Positions 1 to 9,454 of a stretch of DNA of 64,000 bases are shown here, one piece after another (positions within the stretch are counted from its first letter, which is position 1; each line of letters begins with the position of its first letter). The stretch is from positions 1 to 64,000 of the forward strand of contig NKIP01000015.1 in the NCBI GenBank assembly GCA_002256145.1, written 5' to 3'. Below the pieces are notes generated by a model. The model saw nothing but the letters and a program-made list of their open reading frames with translations, had not been told where the DNA came from and did no database searches. The DNA comes from Comamonadaceae bacterium PBBC1 (GTDB lineage: Bacteria; Pseudomonadota; Gammaproteobacteria; Burkholderiales; Burkholderiaceae_C). Made by a program: the position numbers and the translations under genes.

Positions 1-99
1 AATCTCTCGAACGGTGAACTTCTGGAAATGGAGACTGGCCAGGGTCACACGCTCTTCGGGTTGGATCTGTTTGTAGTGCTTGAGTGGAGTGATTTGCAT
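1..99 (-). CDS. IS30-family-like transposase, N-terminal fragment (runs off window)
   Basis: The first 33 residues of a minus-strand gene start at the ATG complementary to 97-99 and continue past the window edge. The sequence has the YKQIQPEERVTLASL pattern typical of the N-terminal helix-turn-helix of IS30-family transposases, which bind the terminal repeats and move the element by a DDE reaction. The upstream sequence to about 150 looks like the terminal region of such an element. The family call rests only on this short N-terminus. Confidence 0.6.
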   Translation of the reverse strand, partial: MQITPLKHYKQIQPEERVTLASLHFQKFTVREI

Positions 100-151
100 C
101 TGCGGACCTTACAGGGTTGGCAGGTGTTGCACTTCGCTTTTGAATCCGCCG
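100..151. mobile_element. Terminal region of the IS30-like element
   Basis: This sequence lies between the transposase start codon and the point where NIPSNAP-like coding sequence resumes at about 152. It includes the stretch TGTTGCACTTCGCTTTTGAA, which resembles the end repeats of IS30-type elements. The other end is outside the window, so the inverted repeat cannot be confirmed. Confidence 0.4.
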
Positions 152-379
152 AGTACTGATCATGAGGGTCAGACTTATTTCCTGATTCGAGCTTACTCAA
201 GTCAAGCAGATTTGAAACTGAAGCAGGATGTTTTCTACAGCTCCTTGGCTTGGCGCGATGGGCCGCGCGAACCACTGGTTCAATGTATCGATACATATCT
301 CAACACCATCGTTGAAATGTCTGAACAATCGGTGGATGAACTTCGAAGTCAAGACGGGAAGGGCCTCAATGCAAGCTAA
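152..379 (+). pseudogene. NIPSNAP-like protein, C-terminal remnant
   Basis: An open frame of about 75 codons ending in TAA at 377-379 encodes HEGQTYFLIRAY, then FYSSLAWRDGPRE, then a helical tail. This is the layout of the C-terminal half of NIPSNAP-domain proteins (ferredoxin-like alpha/beta fold, biochemical role unclear). The N-terminal half is missing, because the frame runs directly into the presumed IS30-type end at about 150. I infer that the IS insertion or a deletion beside it broke the gene. No start codon with a ribosome binding site is visible, so it is probably not expressed. Confidence 0.5.
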
Positions 380-465
380 CATTTCGCTTGGTTCGGACAC
401 GCAGCAGCAAATTGCCGAATCTTGAGGGAGGGTTCACTTGACCACTTTCATGCCAATGCTTTGGC

Positions 466-1071
466 TCACAAGTCCTCAACCTTGTACTCGCTGTAGCCTT
501 CGTAGTAGTAGCTCACGTCGATGCCCTTCATGTACAGCGCGCGGTCGTGGATTTGGTCGGTCAATGCGCCCTTGAGCAGGTGTTTGATTTCCAGGTCTTT
601 CACCACGCTGCGCTCCATGGCCGACAAATACTCGGCTTTGTCCACCAAGTTCCAGTCAATAACTTGCCGGATTTCTTTTTTCAGCATCAGGTCGAGCCAG
701 ATGCGGGTGACACGCCCGTTGCCTTCCCGAAACGGGTGGGCTACGTTCATTTCCACATACTTTTCAACGATTTGCTCAAAGCTTTGCTGTGGCATGGCGC
801 TGATGTGTGTAAGCGATGGCTGTAAATACATGACGGGTGCAAACCTGAAGTTGCCCTTGGCCAAGTTAACGTCGCGCACTTGGCCGGCAAAGGGATACAC
901 CTCGTCAAACAAATAAGCATGGATGTTGGCAAGGCCCGCAAAGGTGCCCATTTCCACTTTGTCGATGTCGCCGCTTTCTAACAGCTGTTTGGCTTTTTGT
1001 TTGCTGAGCTTTTCTTCCACCCGGTGGAGTTCAACCTGGCTGCTGATATCAAGTTTGTTGCCAAAGACCAT
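466..1071 (-). CDS. Fic-domain protein, class III (probable AMP-transferase)
   Basis: The 201-residue protein carries the Fic signature HPFREGNGR with catalytic His at about residue 112. Fic enzymes usually move AMP from ATP onto Ser/Thr/Tyr of a target protein. Near the C-terminus the motif SYYYEG (Ser187, Glu191, Gly192) fits the S/T-xxx-E-G/N inhibitory helix of class III Fic proteins, in which Glu blocks the ATP site and oligomer state sets activity. The ATG at 1071 is preferred because AAGG lies just upstream. A TTG at 1095 would overlap the earP stop by four bases. No separate antitoxin gene is seen, as expected for class III. The target is unknown. Confidence 0.85.
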   Translation of the reverse strand: MVFGNKLDISSQVELHRVEEKLSKQKAKQLLESGDIDKVEMGTFAGLANIHAYLFDEVYPFAGQVRDVNLAKGNFRFAPVMYLQPSLTHISAMPQQSFEQIVEKYVEMNVAHPFREGNGRVTRIWLDLMLKKEIRQVIDWNLVDKAEYLSAMERSVVKDLEIKHLLKGALTDQIHDRALYMKGIDVSYYYEGYSEYKVEDL

Positions 1072-1091
1072 GGTGCGTCCCTTGTTATTTT

Positions 1092-2171
1092 TCAACCCAC
1101 GAAATGGATCAGTTGCGTGACCAAATCAGCTTGCCCAGAAAGTTGATGGCGCTTGTTTTGGGTGTTCTGGCTCCAAATCTGCAGCGTTTCGGCATTGAGC
1201 GCAGGCCATTCACCCGCTTCCATTCCATTCCAAATCCGGTACGCCTTGCGTAAGCTCTGCGGCGCCTGCATCCAATCCAGAAAAGCCTCCAGCTTGTCGT
1301 GGTGGGCGTTGTCGTCTTGTGGGTAGATGTGCCAGATGAAGGGCTGGCCCGCCCACAGGGCGCGCACCAGCGAGTCTTCGCCGCGTACAAAATTCAAGTC
1401 GCAGGCCCAGAGCATCTCGTCAAAGCCATTTTGGTCGGTGTAGGTCAGGGCGCTCCAGCTCGGTGGCTCGGCCATGCCCGCCAGTGCTTGCTGCACCGCC
1501 GCCAGCGGGCGGCCCGGGGTGACGAGCAGGTGGTGGGGGGTGCCCACCCCTTGTGCCAGCAGCTGGGGCAGGGCGGCGGGTTCGTAGCAGAACAGGCTGA
1601 TCAGCAGGCCATTCGGGGCCAGGTTGGGGGCGTGTTGTTGGCGCCATGCTGAACGTTTGACAAGGTCAAAGTTTTGCTGGCGCTCCAGCAGGTCGGTTTC
1701 GCGCAGCAGGCCGCCCGTGTCTGGCGTGAAGCCGGGGTAAAAGAAGGTCTTGGTCCAGCCCTTGGCCGGGCCGCTCATGATGGGTGAGGGCAGCTGGTGC
1801 ATGCGGGGCACCCAGTCTTCGGCGCTCAGGTATTCGAGGTTGATCCAGGTGGGCTGTTGTGCGTGTGTGGCCACGCCGTGCGCGACAAAGGCTTCGGGGA
1901 TGTGGCAGCCAAAGGCCTCGACCCACACATCGGCCGGGGGCAGCGCTTGCAGGGTGCTGGCTTGGCTGGCATCGGCCCACGGGCGCACTTCAATGCCAGG
2001 CTCTTGGTGGGCGGTGGGGGCCATCCAGGTGAGGGCTGAGGCGTCGTCCACCCACAGGCGCACGCGCTGGCCCGCGTCGCGTAACTGGCGCGTCAGGCGC
2101 CAGCACACGCCGAGGTCGCCGTGGTTGTCGATGACGGTGCAGAAGATGTCCCAGAGTTGGCCGGTTTGCAT
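1092..2171 (-). CDS. earP: EF-P arginine rhamnosyltransferase
   Basis: EarP transfers rhamnose from dTDP-rhamnose to an arginine of elongation factor P, activating EF-P for relief of stalling at polyproline. The N-terminus [20 protein letters not shown] is the family hallmark, and the two Asp (about residues 15 and 19) correspond to conserved active-site positions. The 359-residue length fits the GT-B fold family. The start at 2171 aligns with relatives; a GTG at 2201 would add ten residues. In many bacteria efp follows earP, but here a fic gene follows and no efp is in the window. The gene diverges from uvrC across about 54 bp. Confidence 0.92.
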   Translation of the reverse strand: MQTGQLWDIFCTVIDNHGDLGVCWRLTRQLRDAGQRVRLWVDDASALTWMAPTAHQEPGIEVRPWADASQASTLQALPPADVWVEAFGCHIPEAFVAHGVATHAQQPTWINLEYLSAEDWVPRMHQLPSPIMSGPAKGWTKTFFYPGFTPDTGGLLRETDLLERQQNFDLVKRSAWRQQHAPNLAPNGLLISLFCYEPAALPQLLAQGVGTPHHLLVTPGRPLAAVQQALAGMAEPPSWSALTYTDQNGFDEMLWACDLNFVRGEDSLVRALWAGQPFIWHIYPQDDNAHHDKLEAFLDWMQAPQSLRKAYRIWNGMEAGEWPALNAETLQIWSQNTQNKRHQLSGQADLVTQLIHFVG

Positions 2172-2225
2172 GCGGCGATTGTCGCTGGAGATTTCACACA
2201 CAGGTTTTCACAGACAATAGCCGCC

Positions 2226-4154
2226 ATGTCGAACACCCATGATGAAGCCCTGCTCGCGCAAGTTGCCGCGCTGCCCGCCTTGCCGGGGGTTTACCGCTAC
2301 TTTGATGCGCAGGAGCAGCTGCTCTATGTGGGCAAGGCGCTGAACCTGAAGCGCCGGGTGTCGAGTTACTTTCAGAAGGACCACGGCGGCACCCGCATTG
2401 GCCACATGGTCAGCAAGATCACGCGCATGGAGACCACCGTGGTGCGCTCCGAGGCCGAGGCACTGCTGCTGGAAAACAACCTCATCAAGACGCTGCACCC
2501 GCGCTTCAACATCCTGTTTCGGGACGACAAGAGTTACCCCTACCTCAAGCTCACGGGCAATGGCCGCGTGGCGCTGCCCGCGCTGGTCAAGACGCCCGAG
2601 GCGCAGCATTACCCGCGTGTGGCCTATTACCGGGGGGCGGTGGAAAAGAAGCACCGTTACTTCGGGCCGTTCCCCAGTGCCTGGGCGGTCAAGGAGTCGA
2701 TCCAGCTGATCCAGAAGGTGTTCAGGCTGCGCACCTGTGAGGACACGGTGTTTGCCAACCGCACCCGGCCTTGCCTGTTGTTTCAGATCAAGCGTTGCTC
2801 TGGCCCGTGTGTGAACCTGATCAGCCCCGAGGACTACAAAGCCGATGTGCAGCACGCCGAGCAGTTTTTGCGCGGCGAGACCCAAGTGCTGATGCGCGAG
2901 ATGGAAGCGCGGATGATGCAGCATGCCGACAAGCTCGAATTCGAGCTGGCGGCTGAGGTGCGCAACCAGCTCACGGCGCTGTCGCGGGTCTTGCACCAGC
3001 AGTCGGTGGACACGGCGGTGGACACCGATGCCGACATTTTGGTGGCCAAAGTGCAGGGTGGCCGCGCCTGCGTGAACCTGGCCATGGTGCGCGGCGGACG
3101 GCACCTGGGTGACCGGCCTTATTTTCCGGTGCATGTTCAGGATGCGCAGGACTTGCTGGGTCTGGAGGAGGGCGAAGCGCCGCTCCCGGTCGAGGTGCAG
3201 GTGCTCGAAGCCTTTTTGGCGCAGCACTACATCGGCGTGCCCGTGCCGCCGCTGCTGATCTTGAGCGCGGCGGTGGATAAAGCGCTGATCGCGGCTTTGT
3301 CGGCGCAGTCGGGCGTGAAGATCAGCACGGTGACGAATCCGCGCGAGCACCGCCGCGTGTGGCTGGAGATGGCCGAGAAAAACGCCGAGCTGCAACTGGC
3401 CCGCTTGCTGGCCGAAGAAGGCTCGCAGCAGGCCCGCACCCGGGCGCTGGCCGAGGCGCTGGATCTGGCTCCGGATGATTTGGACCAACTGCACATCGAG
3501 TGCTTTGACATTTCGCACACGGCAGGCGAGAACACACAGGCCTCTTGCGTTGTTTTCCGACAGCACAAGATGCAAAGCAGCGACTACCGCCGCTACAACA
3601 TCGAGGGCATCACGCCCGGCGACGATTACGCGGCCATGCGCCAGGTGCTGATGCGCCGCTACGGCAAGCTGGCCGAGGCCTTGCGCTCGGGCGAGGGCAC
3701 TGCACGCCTGCCGGACTTGGTGCTGATCGACGGTGGCAAAGGCCAGGTGAGCATGGCGCGTGAGGTGTTCACCGACCTGGGGCTGGACCTGTCGCGCATC
3801 GTGGGTGTGGAAAAAGGCGAGGGCCGCAAGGTGGGCCTGGAAGAGTTGGTGTTTGCCGATGGCCGCGAAAAGGTCTACCTGGGCAAGGATTCGGCAGCAC
3901 TCATGCTGGTGGCGCAAATCCGCGACGAGGCGCACCGCTTTGCCATCACCGGCATGCGGGCCCAGCGGGCCAAGGTGCGCATGGGCGGCAGCAAGATCGA
4001 AGAAATTCCGGGCATCGGTCCCCGCAAACGGGCCAAACTGCTGCAGCGCTTTGGCGGTGTGCGGGGTGTGGAAAGCGCCAGCGTGGAGGACTTGCTGGGC
4101 GTAGAGGGCATTTCCCGCGAATTGGCCGAAACCATTTACAACGCCTTGCATTGA
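2226..4154 (+). CDS. uvrC: UvrABC excinuclease subunit C
   Basis: UvrC makes the two incisions around a DNA lesion handed over by UvrB in nucleotide excision repair. The 642 residues show the GIY-YIG nuclease domain at the N-terminus (GVYRYF at 21-26, LLYVGKA at about 32-38), a UVR UvrB-binding helix pair at about 223-255, the RNase H-like second nuclease domain beginning near IECFDISHT at about 424, and C-terminal helix-hairpin-helix motifs (IPGIGPRKR and GVEGISREL). The start MSNTHDEA places the GIY-YIG domain at the usual distance. pgsA follows after 21 bp, so the two may be co-transcribed, as is common in proteobacteria. Confidence 0.97.
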   Translation: MSNTHDEALLAQVAALPALPGVYRYFDAQEQLLYVGKALNLKRRVSSYFQKDHGGTRIGHMVSKITRMETTVVRSEAEALLLENNLIKTLHPRFNILFRDDKSYPYLKLTGNGRVALPALVKTPEAQHYPRVAYYRGAVEKKHRYFGPFPSAWAVKESIQLIQKVFRLRTCEDTVFANRTRPCLLFQIKRCSGPCVNLISPEDYKADVQHAEQFLRGETQVLMREMEARMMQHADKLEFELAAEVRNQLTALSRVLHQQSVDTAVDTDADILVAKVQGGRACVNLAMVRGGRHLGDRPYFPVHVQDAQDLLGLEEGEAPLPVEVQVLEAFLAQHYIGVPVPPLLILSAAVDKALIAALSAQSGVKISTVTNPREHRRVWLEMAEKNAELQLARLLAEEGSQQARTRALAEALDLAPDDLDQLHIECFDISHTAGENTQASCVVFRQHKMQSSDYRRYNIEGITPGDDYAAMRQVLMRRYGKLAEALRSGEGTARLPDLVLIDGGKGQVSMAREVFTDLGLDLSRIVGVEKGEGRKVGLEELVFADGREKVYLGKDSAALMLVAQIRDEAHRFAITGMRAQRAKVRMGGSKIEEIPGIGPRKRAKLLQRFGGVRGVESASVEDLLGVEGISRELAETIYNALH

Positions 4155-4175
4155 GCGCATGCCACAATCAAGCCC

Positions 4176-4745
4176 ATGTTTTTCACCATTCCCACCATCA
4201 TGACCTGGACGCGCATTGTCGCGATCCCTTTGATCATTGGCGTGTACTACCTCGACAGCCTGAAGATAGAGACACAAAACCTGATCGCCACGGTCATGTT
4301 TGTGTTGTTTGCTTTCACCGATTGGCTGGATGGTTTTCTGGCTCGCAAGCTCAACCAAACCTCTGCCTTCGGGGCCTTTTTGGACCCGGTGGCCGACAAG
4401 TTTTTGGTTTGCGCCGCCTTGTTGATGCTGGTGCAGATGGACCGGGTGAATGTGCTGGTGGCGCTCATCATCATTGGCCGCGAGATCGCCATCTCGTCTC
4501 TGCGTGAATGGATGGCGCAGATTGGGGCCAGCAAAAGCGTGGCCGTGCACATGGTGGGCAAGCTCAAGACCACGGTGCAAATGGTGGCGATACCCTTCTT
4601 GCTTTACAACGACACCCTGTTCGGGCTCATCGACACCCGTGCCTGGGGTGCCGTGTTGATTGTGGTGGCCGCTGTTTTGACGGTGTGGTCCATGGTTTAT
4701 TACATGCAAAAAGCCTTGCCTGAAATCCGAGCCCGCGTGAAATGA
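4176..4745 (+). CDS. pgsA: CDP-diacylglycerol--glycerol-3-phosphate 3-phosphatidyltransferase
   Basis: PgsA makes phosphatidylglycerophosphate from CDP-diacylglycerol and glycerol-3-phosphate in the inner membrane, the committed step to phosphatidylglycerol and cardiolipin. The CDP-alcohol phosphotransferase signature is complete: DWLDGFLAR, then GAFLDPVADK about eight residues later, supplying the metal-binding Asp residues. There are four to five hydrophobic segments, and the 189-residue length is normal. It lies just downstream of uvrC and overlaps the following transporter gene by four bases (ATGA), which suggests translational coupling. Confidence 0.95.
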   Translation: MFFTIPTIMTWTRIVAIPLIIGVYYLDSLKIETQNLIATVMFVLFAFTDWLDGFLARKLNQTSAFGAFLDPVADKFLVCAALLMLVQMDRVNVLVALIIIGREIAISSLREWMAQIGASKSVAVHMVGKLKTTVQMVAIPFLLYNDTLFGLIDTRAWGAVLIVVAAVLTVWSMVYYMQKALPEIRARVK

Positions 4746-5650
4746 GCGGGGAGTCTGCGTCTGATGCCTGGGTCAGGGCAACGCCTGTGGCGTTCGTCTT
4801 GATCTGGGCCACGGGCTTCATCGTTGCCCGTTTCGGCATGCCCCATGCCCCCCCGCTGTCTTTTTTATCCGTGCGATACGCCTTGTCCATCGCCTGCTTC
4901 TTGCCTTGGATTGTTTGGGCCAAAGTCGCTTGGCCCCAAAATCGCGCCCAATTCTTTCACCTGTCGGTGACCGGTATCTTGATGCATGGTGGCTATTTGG
5001 GTGGCGTGTGGGTAGCGGTCAAGGCCGGTATGGGTTCGGGGCTGTCTTCATTGGTGGTGGGCTTTCAACCGATCTTGACGGCCATTTGGCTGGCTTACAG
5101 CATGAGAGGCCATGATCAGCCAGGCGTGTCGCAGCGGCAATGGCTGGGTTTGTCTTTGGGGTTCGTGGGTTTGATGATGGTGGTTTGGCGCAAATTGACC
5201 TTGGGCACACCCTTGGACCATGTGACCCCCACCAACATGGCTTTTGCATTGACCGCTTTGCTCAGCATCACGGTTGGAACGTTGTATCAAAAGCGCTATG
5301 TCCAACCGTGCGACGTGCGTTCGGCCAACACGGTGCAGCTCATGGCCGCTTTGGTGGTCACTTTGCCTTTGGCACTCATGGAAACCGAAACCATGCGTTG
5401 GAACGGCGAATTGGCAGGGGCCATGGCTTGGTCGGTGTTGGGTTTGACTTTGGGCGGCAGTTCGCTTTTGTACATGCTGATTCAAAAAGGGGCGGCCGCA
5501 TCGGTCACCAGCCTCATGTACTTGGTGCCCCCCACGACGGCCATCATGGCTTGGCTGCTGTTTGGTGAAGCCATCACGTTGACCACTTTGCTCGGCACAG
5601 CCTTGACGGCTCTGGGGGTGAGTTGGGTGGTGAGGCCGTCTCGTAAGTGA
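4742..5650 (+). CDS. EamA/DMT-family transporter
   Basis: A 302-residue integral membrane protein with about ten hydrophobic segments arranged as two similar halves, as in the drug/metabolite transporter superfamily. The first half opens with FVLIWATGFIVARFG and the second half ends with VPPTTAIMAWLLFGE, both usual EamA landmarks. Substrates in this family range from amino acids to nucleosides and cannot be read from the sequence. The start overlaps the pgsA stop by four bases, so it is probably translated from the same message. Confidence 0.85.
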   Translation: MSGESASDAWVRATPVAFVLIWATGFIVARFGMPHAPPLSFLSVRYALSIACFLPWIVWAKVAWPQNRAQFFHLSVTGILMHGGYLGGVWVAVKAGMGSGLSSLVVGFQPILTAIWLAYSMRGHDQPGVSQRQWLGLSLGFVGLMMVVWRKLTLGTPLDHVTPTNMAFALTALLSITVGTLYQKRYVQPCDVRSANTVQLMAALVVTLPLALMETETMRWNGELAGAMAWSVLGLTLGGSSLLYMLIQKGAAASVTSLMYLVPPTTAIMAWLLFGEAITLTTLLGTALTALGVSWVVRPSRK

Positions 5651-5726
5651 AACCCCGCTTGGCACTTTGTTGCTAAGCTTGCGCATTTGAATTTACGCCC
5701 ATTTTTTGTTTCAGAAAGTCCCCCAT

Positions 5727-6812
5727 ATGAGCAAACACCGCATCGCTGTCATTCCTGGAGATGGCATTGGCAAAGAAGTCATGCCCGAAGGCTTGCGCGT
5801 GATGGACGCCGCAGCCCGCAAATTCGGCATCGATTTGCACTTTGACCATTTCGATTTTTCCAGCTGGGATTACTGCGAAAAGCACGGAAAAATGTTGCCC
5901 GACAACTGGAAAGACCAGATCGGTGGCCACGATGCCTTGTATTTCGGCGCTGTGGGTTGGCCCGAAAAAATTGCCGACCACGTCTCCTTGTGGGGCTCGC
6001 TGCTGTTGTTTCGCCGTGAATTTGACCAATACATCAACCTGCGCCCAGCCCGCTTGATGCCGGGCATCATTGCGCCGGTGGTGCGCCGCGACGGCAGCCC
6101 CCGCCAGCCTGGTGAGATTGACATGTACATCGTGCGTGAAAACACCGAAGGTGAATACTCCAGCGTAGGAGGACGCATGTTCCCCGGGACTGAGCGCGAG
6201 ATCGTAATGCAAGAGTCGATCATGACGCGCATTGGGGTTGATCGGGTGTTGAAGTTCGCATTTGAACTGGCCCAAACCCGTCCCAAAAAGCACTTGACCA
6301 GCGCCACCAAGTCCAACGGCATCGCCATCACCATGCCCTATTGGGATGAACGTGTGGCCGAAATGGCCAAGGCGTATCCGGGCATCCATGTGGACAAATT
6401 CCACATTGACATTCTGACCGCCCACTTTGTGCAGCGCCCTGATTTCTTTGACGTGGTGGTGGCCAGCAACTTGTTTGGTGACATTTTGAGCGACCTGGGG
6501 CCTGCCTGCACAGGCACCATTGGCATTGCGCCCAGCGCCAACTTGAACCCGGATCGTTTGTTCCCCTCATTGTTTGAACCCGTGCACGGCTCTGCACCCG
6601 ATATCGCGGGCAAAGCCATTGCCAACCCGATTGGACAAATTTGGTGCGGGGCCATGATGCTGGAGTTTCTGGGCTACAAAGCGGCGCACGACGCTGTTTT
6701 GGCGGCCATTGAAAAGGTGCTTGCACCGGGCAGTGGTGCGCCACGCACGCCTGATTTAGGGGGCACTGCCAGCACATCCGACTTGGGGCGTGCCATTGAA
6801 CAAGTGCTTTGA
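5727..6812 (+). CDS. Tartrate / D-malate dehydrogenase (isocitrate-isopropylmalate dehydrogenase family)
   Basis: The 361-residue protein opens with HRIAVIPGDGIGKEVMPEG and carries GAVGWPEKIADHVSLWG, INLRPARLMPG and ENTEGEYSSVGGR, the pattern of the TtuC/DmlA branch of beta-decarboxylating dehydrogenases. These oxidise D-malate or tartrate with NAD+ using a divalent metal. The conserved Asp-rich NLFGDILSD segment supplies metal ligands. The ATG at 5727 is chosen over an earlier in-frame codon because the conserved strand begins four residues later. Substrate preference between tartrate and D-malate is not decidable here. The gene stands alone between the transporter and hup. Confidence 0.85.
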   Translation: MSKHRIAVIPGDGIGKEVMPEGLRVMDAAARKFGIDLHFDHFDFSSWDYCEKHGKMLPDNWKDQIGGHDALYFGAVGWPEKIADHVSLWGSLLLFRREFDQYINLRPARLMPGIIAPVVRRDGSPRQPGEIDMYIVRENTEGEYSSVGGRMFPGTEREIVMQESIMTRIGVDRVLKFAFELAQTRPKKHLTSATKSNGIAITMPYWDERVAEMAKAYPGIHVDKFHIDILTAHFVQRPDFFDVVVASNLFGDILSDLGPACTGTIGIAPSANLNPDRLFPSLFEPVHGSAPDIAGKAIANPIGQIWCGAMMLEFLGYKAAHDAVLAAIEKVLAPGSGAPRTPDLGGTASTSDLGRAIEQVL

Positions 6813-6877
6813 TGTGAACTGATGTGAAGCGGGTTTCTGACACGCACAAAAAATACCGAAAGCGGCCTCAGAACGTT

Positions 6878-7061
6878 GAATTTCAACGCTAGAATTCACT
6901 CCGAATTGCTTTCATTTGCACTCGTTAGGGTGCATCTCAGGGTCATGTGACCATCCGAATTCAGGGTGATGATGCGAACATTGCATTCATGGTTGTTGCC
7001 ATGAATGTTCAATGCTATTTCATAAGCTGGTACGCCCGGCATTTAACTCTCAGAGGTTTTT
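6878..7061 (+). promoter_or_regulatory. hup leader with inverted repeats
   Basis: The 249 bp between the dehydrogenase and hup contains no gene. It holds a near-palindrome CGTTGAATTTCAACG at about 6879-6893 and a perfect 9-bp stem-loop, CATTCATGG (6984-6992) / CCATGAATG (6999-7007) with loop TTGTTG, extended by GAAC/GTTC flanks. These lie where a promoter and 5' untranslated leader are expected. Any regulatory role is inference. Confidence 0.35.
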
Positions 7062-7334
7062 GTGAACAAAACAGAATTGATCGAACACATTGCCAAAGAT
7101 GCGGACCTCTCCAAAGCAGCGGCTGGCCGTGCGCTGGAGGCCGTGATCGGCGCAGTCCGTACAACCTTGAAAAAAGGCGGTACAGTCTCGTTGGTGGGTT
7201 TTGGAACTTTTGCGGTGGGCAAACGTGCTGCACGCACCGGCCGTAACCCACGCACTGGCGCTGCGATTAAAATCAAAAAAGCCAACGTTCCAAAGTTCCG
7301 TCCAGGCAAGGGTCTGAAGGACGCTTTGAATTGA
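7062..7334 (+). CDS. hupB: DNA-binding protein HU
   Basis: A 90-residue histone-like protein that bends and compacts DNA as a dimer. It begins [18 protein letters not shown], has the GFGTF turn, and contains the beta-arm region [22 protein letters not shown] that inserts Pro into the DNA minor groove. It reads to the expected length with a GTG start at 7062 preceded by CAGAGG. A tRNA-Val gene follows after 13 bp, so both may be made from one transcript. Confidence 0.97.
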   Translation: MNKTELIEHIAKDADLSKAAAGRALEAVIGAVRTTLKKGGTVSLVGFGTFAVGKRAARTGRNPRTGAAIKIKKANVPKFRPGKGLKDALN

Positions 7335-7347
7335 TTTGAATTTGAGA

Positions 7348-7423
7348 GGGTGCTTAGCTCAGTTGGTAGAGCGGCTCCTTTACACGGAGTAGGTCGGCGG
7401 TTCGAGACCGTCAGCACCCACCA
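7348..7423 (+). tRNA. tRNA-Val (anticodon TAC)
   Basis: A 76-nt cloverleaf with acceptor arm GGGTGCT/AGCACCC, D-arm AGCTCAGTTGGTAGAGC, anticodon loop TTTACAC (anticodon TAC), T-arm GGCGGTTCGAGACCGTC and an encoded CCA end. The sequence closely resembles enterobacterial tRNA-Val(UAC). Confidence 0.97.
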
Positions 7424-7436
7424 CCTCTCACTCAAA

Positions 7437-7461
7437 GGCGAACTCCATGTTCGCCTTTTTT
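7437..7461 (+). terminator. Rho-independent terminator after hup/tRNA-Val
   Basis: Perfect 7-bp stem GGCGAAC/GTTCGCC with a TCCAT loop, followed by six T. It lies 13 bp after the tRNA CCA end. Confidence 0.9.
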
Positions 7462-7484
7462 GTTGATAACCCGAGACCTAGATC

Positions 7485-9401
7485 ATGTTTGACACCATCC
7501 GCAACAACTCAAAAATCCTGATGGGGCTGTTGTTTTTGTTGATCATTCCTTCTTTCGTTTTATTTGGTGTAGACGGTTATCGACAATTTGAGGAAAAAGG
7601 GGCGGTTGTCGCCAAAATTGATGGCCAAAAAATCACACAAGCGGAGTGGGATGCGGCTCATCAGCGCGAAGTGGATCGCATTCGTGCGTCTGTGCCTAAT
7701 TTGGACGCCAAAATGCTTGGTTCCGATGATGCGCGTTATGCCACTCTCGAGCGCTTGGTCAATGACCGATTGATTGCCCTGGCATCTGAAAAGCAATTGT
7801 TGGTGACGAGCAATCAGCGTTTGGCCAACTATTTGCAACAAGACCCATCCATTGCAGGTCTTCGTGGTGCCGACGGTAAACTGGATATGGATAAATATCG
7901 CCAGTTGGCTGCGAGTCAAGGCATGACTCCAGAAATGCTTGAAGCTCAAGTTCGGCGCGACCTGTCACAAAAACAAGTTCTTTCTTCGCTGCAAAGTTCT
8001 GTGATGTCCTCTCAGCGACAAAGCGAAGGGGCTTTGCAAGCATTTTTGCAGCGTCGCGAAATCCAAATCCAACGTTTCGAGCCAGCAACTTTTTCAAGCA
8101 AGGTCCAAGTGACCGAACCTGAGCTTGAAAAGTTTTATCAGGCCCAATCGGATCGATTCCGTTCCAAGGAGTCCGCGGACATCGAGTTTCTGGTTTTGGA
8201 TGCCGCAGCGCTTGAGAAAAGCATTACTTTGCCCGAGCAAGACATCAAAACTTACTACGAACAAAACCTGCAACGGCTTGCAGGTCAAGAGCAACGTCGT
8301 GCGAGCCACATTCTGATCAACGCAGCCAAGGATGCGCCTGCTGCGGATCGCGAGAAGGCCAAGTTAAAAGCAGAGGCATTGCTGTCTGATTTGCGCAAAG
8401 ACCCCAAAAACTTTCCCGAATTTGCCCGGAAAAACTCTCAAGACACGGGCTCCGCCAGCAAAGGGGGAGACCTCGACTTTTTTGCCAAAGGGGCCATGGT
8501 CAAAGCCTTTGAAGATGCCGCTTTCTCTTTGAAAAAAGGCGACATCAGCTCGGTTGTTGAGTCTGAGTTCGGCTACCACATCATTTTGCTCACCGACATC
8601 AAAGCCGCTGCTGCCCCCAGCCTTGAGGCGATGCGCCCCCAGCTTGAAGCAGATCTGCGCAAGCAACAAGCCAAACGCCAGTTTGCAGAGTTCGCCGAGA
8701 CCTTCAGCAACAGTGTTTACGAGCAAGCCGATACCTTCAAGCCTGTGGCTGAAAAGCTCAAGCTGAGCATCCAAACGGCCAAGGACCTGACCCGTTCACC
8801 TTCACCTGCTTCCCAGGGCATTTTGGCCAATCCAAAATTGTTGGAGGCCGTGTTTGCAGAGGATTCCGTGAGCAAGCGTCGAAACACGGCTGCCATGGAG
8901 GTGGGCAGCAACACCTTGGTTTCAGCGCGAATCATCAACCACCGCCCCTCAGCCTTGAGGCCTTTTGCTGAAGTCAAAGATGAGGTGCGTGTTCAATACA
9001 TCCAGCAAGAGGCTCTGAAATTGGCCAAGGCCGAAGGGCAGGCCAAATTGCTGGAGTGGAAGAGCAAACCTGATCTTGCGCAACTTGGCGCACCATTGAT
9101 CGTTTCCCGTGATCAAACGCAAGGCCAGCCACAAGCATTGATTGACGCCGCTTTGCGTGCAGACCCCGCGAATGTGCCATCGTTCTTGGGCGTGGATTTG
9201 GGCATGCAAGGTTTTGCTTTGGTTCGCATGAACAAGTTGGTCCCAAGAGAACCCTTGAATGCACAGCAGCAAGATCAAAGTCGTCAGCAGTTTGCTCGTC
9301 TTTTGGCAAACGCCGAAGCCAATGCCTATTTGGTCTATTTGCGTGCACAGTTCAAGGCTGAAATTCTTGTTCCTCAGCCCAAATCATCAACAGGCTCATA
9401 A
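7485..9401 (+). CDS. ppiD: Peptidyl-prolyl cis-trans isomerase PpiD-like periplasmic folding factor
   Basis: The 638-residue protein has a short cytoplasmic start (MFDTIRNNSK), one membrane anchor at about residues 11-30, and a large periplasmic part. A SurA-N-like chaperone region containing IDGQKITQAEW follows the anchor, and a parvulin rotamase domain begins near RRASHILINAAKD at about 270 and includes GDLDFFAKGAMVKAFEDAAF. PpiD helps newly exported outer-membrane proteins near the Sec translocon. The length matches the family (about 620-640). It sits between tRNA-Val and tRNA-His. Confidence 0.93.
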   Translation: MFDTIRNNSKILMGLLFLLIIPSFVLFGVDGYRQFEEKGAVVAKIDGQKITQAEWDAAHQREVDRIRASVPNLDAKMLGSDDARYATLERLVNDRLIALASEKQLLVTSNQRLANYLQQDPSIAGLRGADGKLDMDKYRQLAASQGMTPEMLEAQVRRDLSQKQVLSSLQSSVMSSQRQSEGALQAFLQRREIQIQRFEPATFSSKVQVTEPELEKFYQAQSDRFRSKESADIEFLVLDAAALEKSITLPEQDIKTYYEQNLQRLAGQEQRRASHILINAAKDAPAADREKAKLKAEALLSDLRKDPKNFPEFARKNSQDTGSASKGGDLDFFAKGAMVKAFEDAAFSLKKGDISSVVESEFGYHIILLTDIKAAAAPSLEAMRPQLEADLRKQQAKRQFAEFAETFSNSVYEQADTFKPVAEKLKLSIQTAKDLTRSPSPASQGILANPKLLEAVFAEDSVSKRRNTAAMEVGSNTLVSARIINHRPSALRPFAEVKDEVRVQYIQQEALKLAKAEGQAKLLEWKSKPDLAQLGAPLIVSRDQTQGQPQALIDAALRADPANVPSFLGVDLGMQGFALVRMNKLVPREPLNAQQQDQSRQQFARLLANAEANAYLVYLRAQFKAEILVPQPKSSTGS

Positions 9402-9438
9402 AACTTTCGCAAGGTCATTTTTTTGAAGAACTTGAGGC

Positions 9439-9444
9439 TATAAT
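9439..9444 (+). promoter_or_regulatory. -10 box of the tRNA-His promoter
   Basis: A consensus TATAAT ends 10 bp before the mature tRNA-His 5' end. No clear -35 hexamer is visible at the standard spacing. Confidence 0.5.
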
Positions 9445-9454
9445 ATCGTTCTAC

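Noticed and set aside
2208..4709. Long open frame of about 830 codons on the minus strand
   Set aside because: It is antisense to uvrC and pgsA, has no recognisable domain and is His/Gln-rich, as expected for the complement of GC-rich coding sequence.
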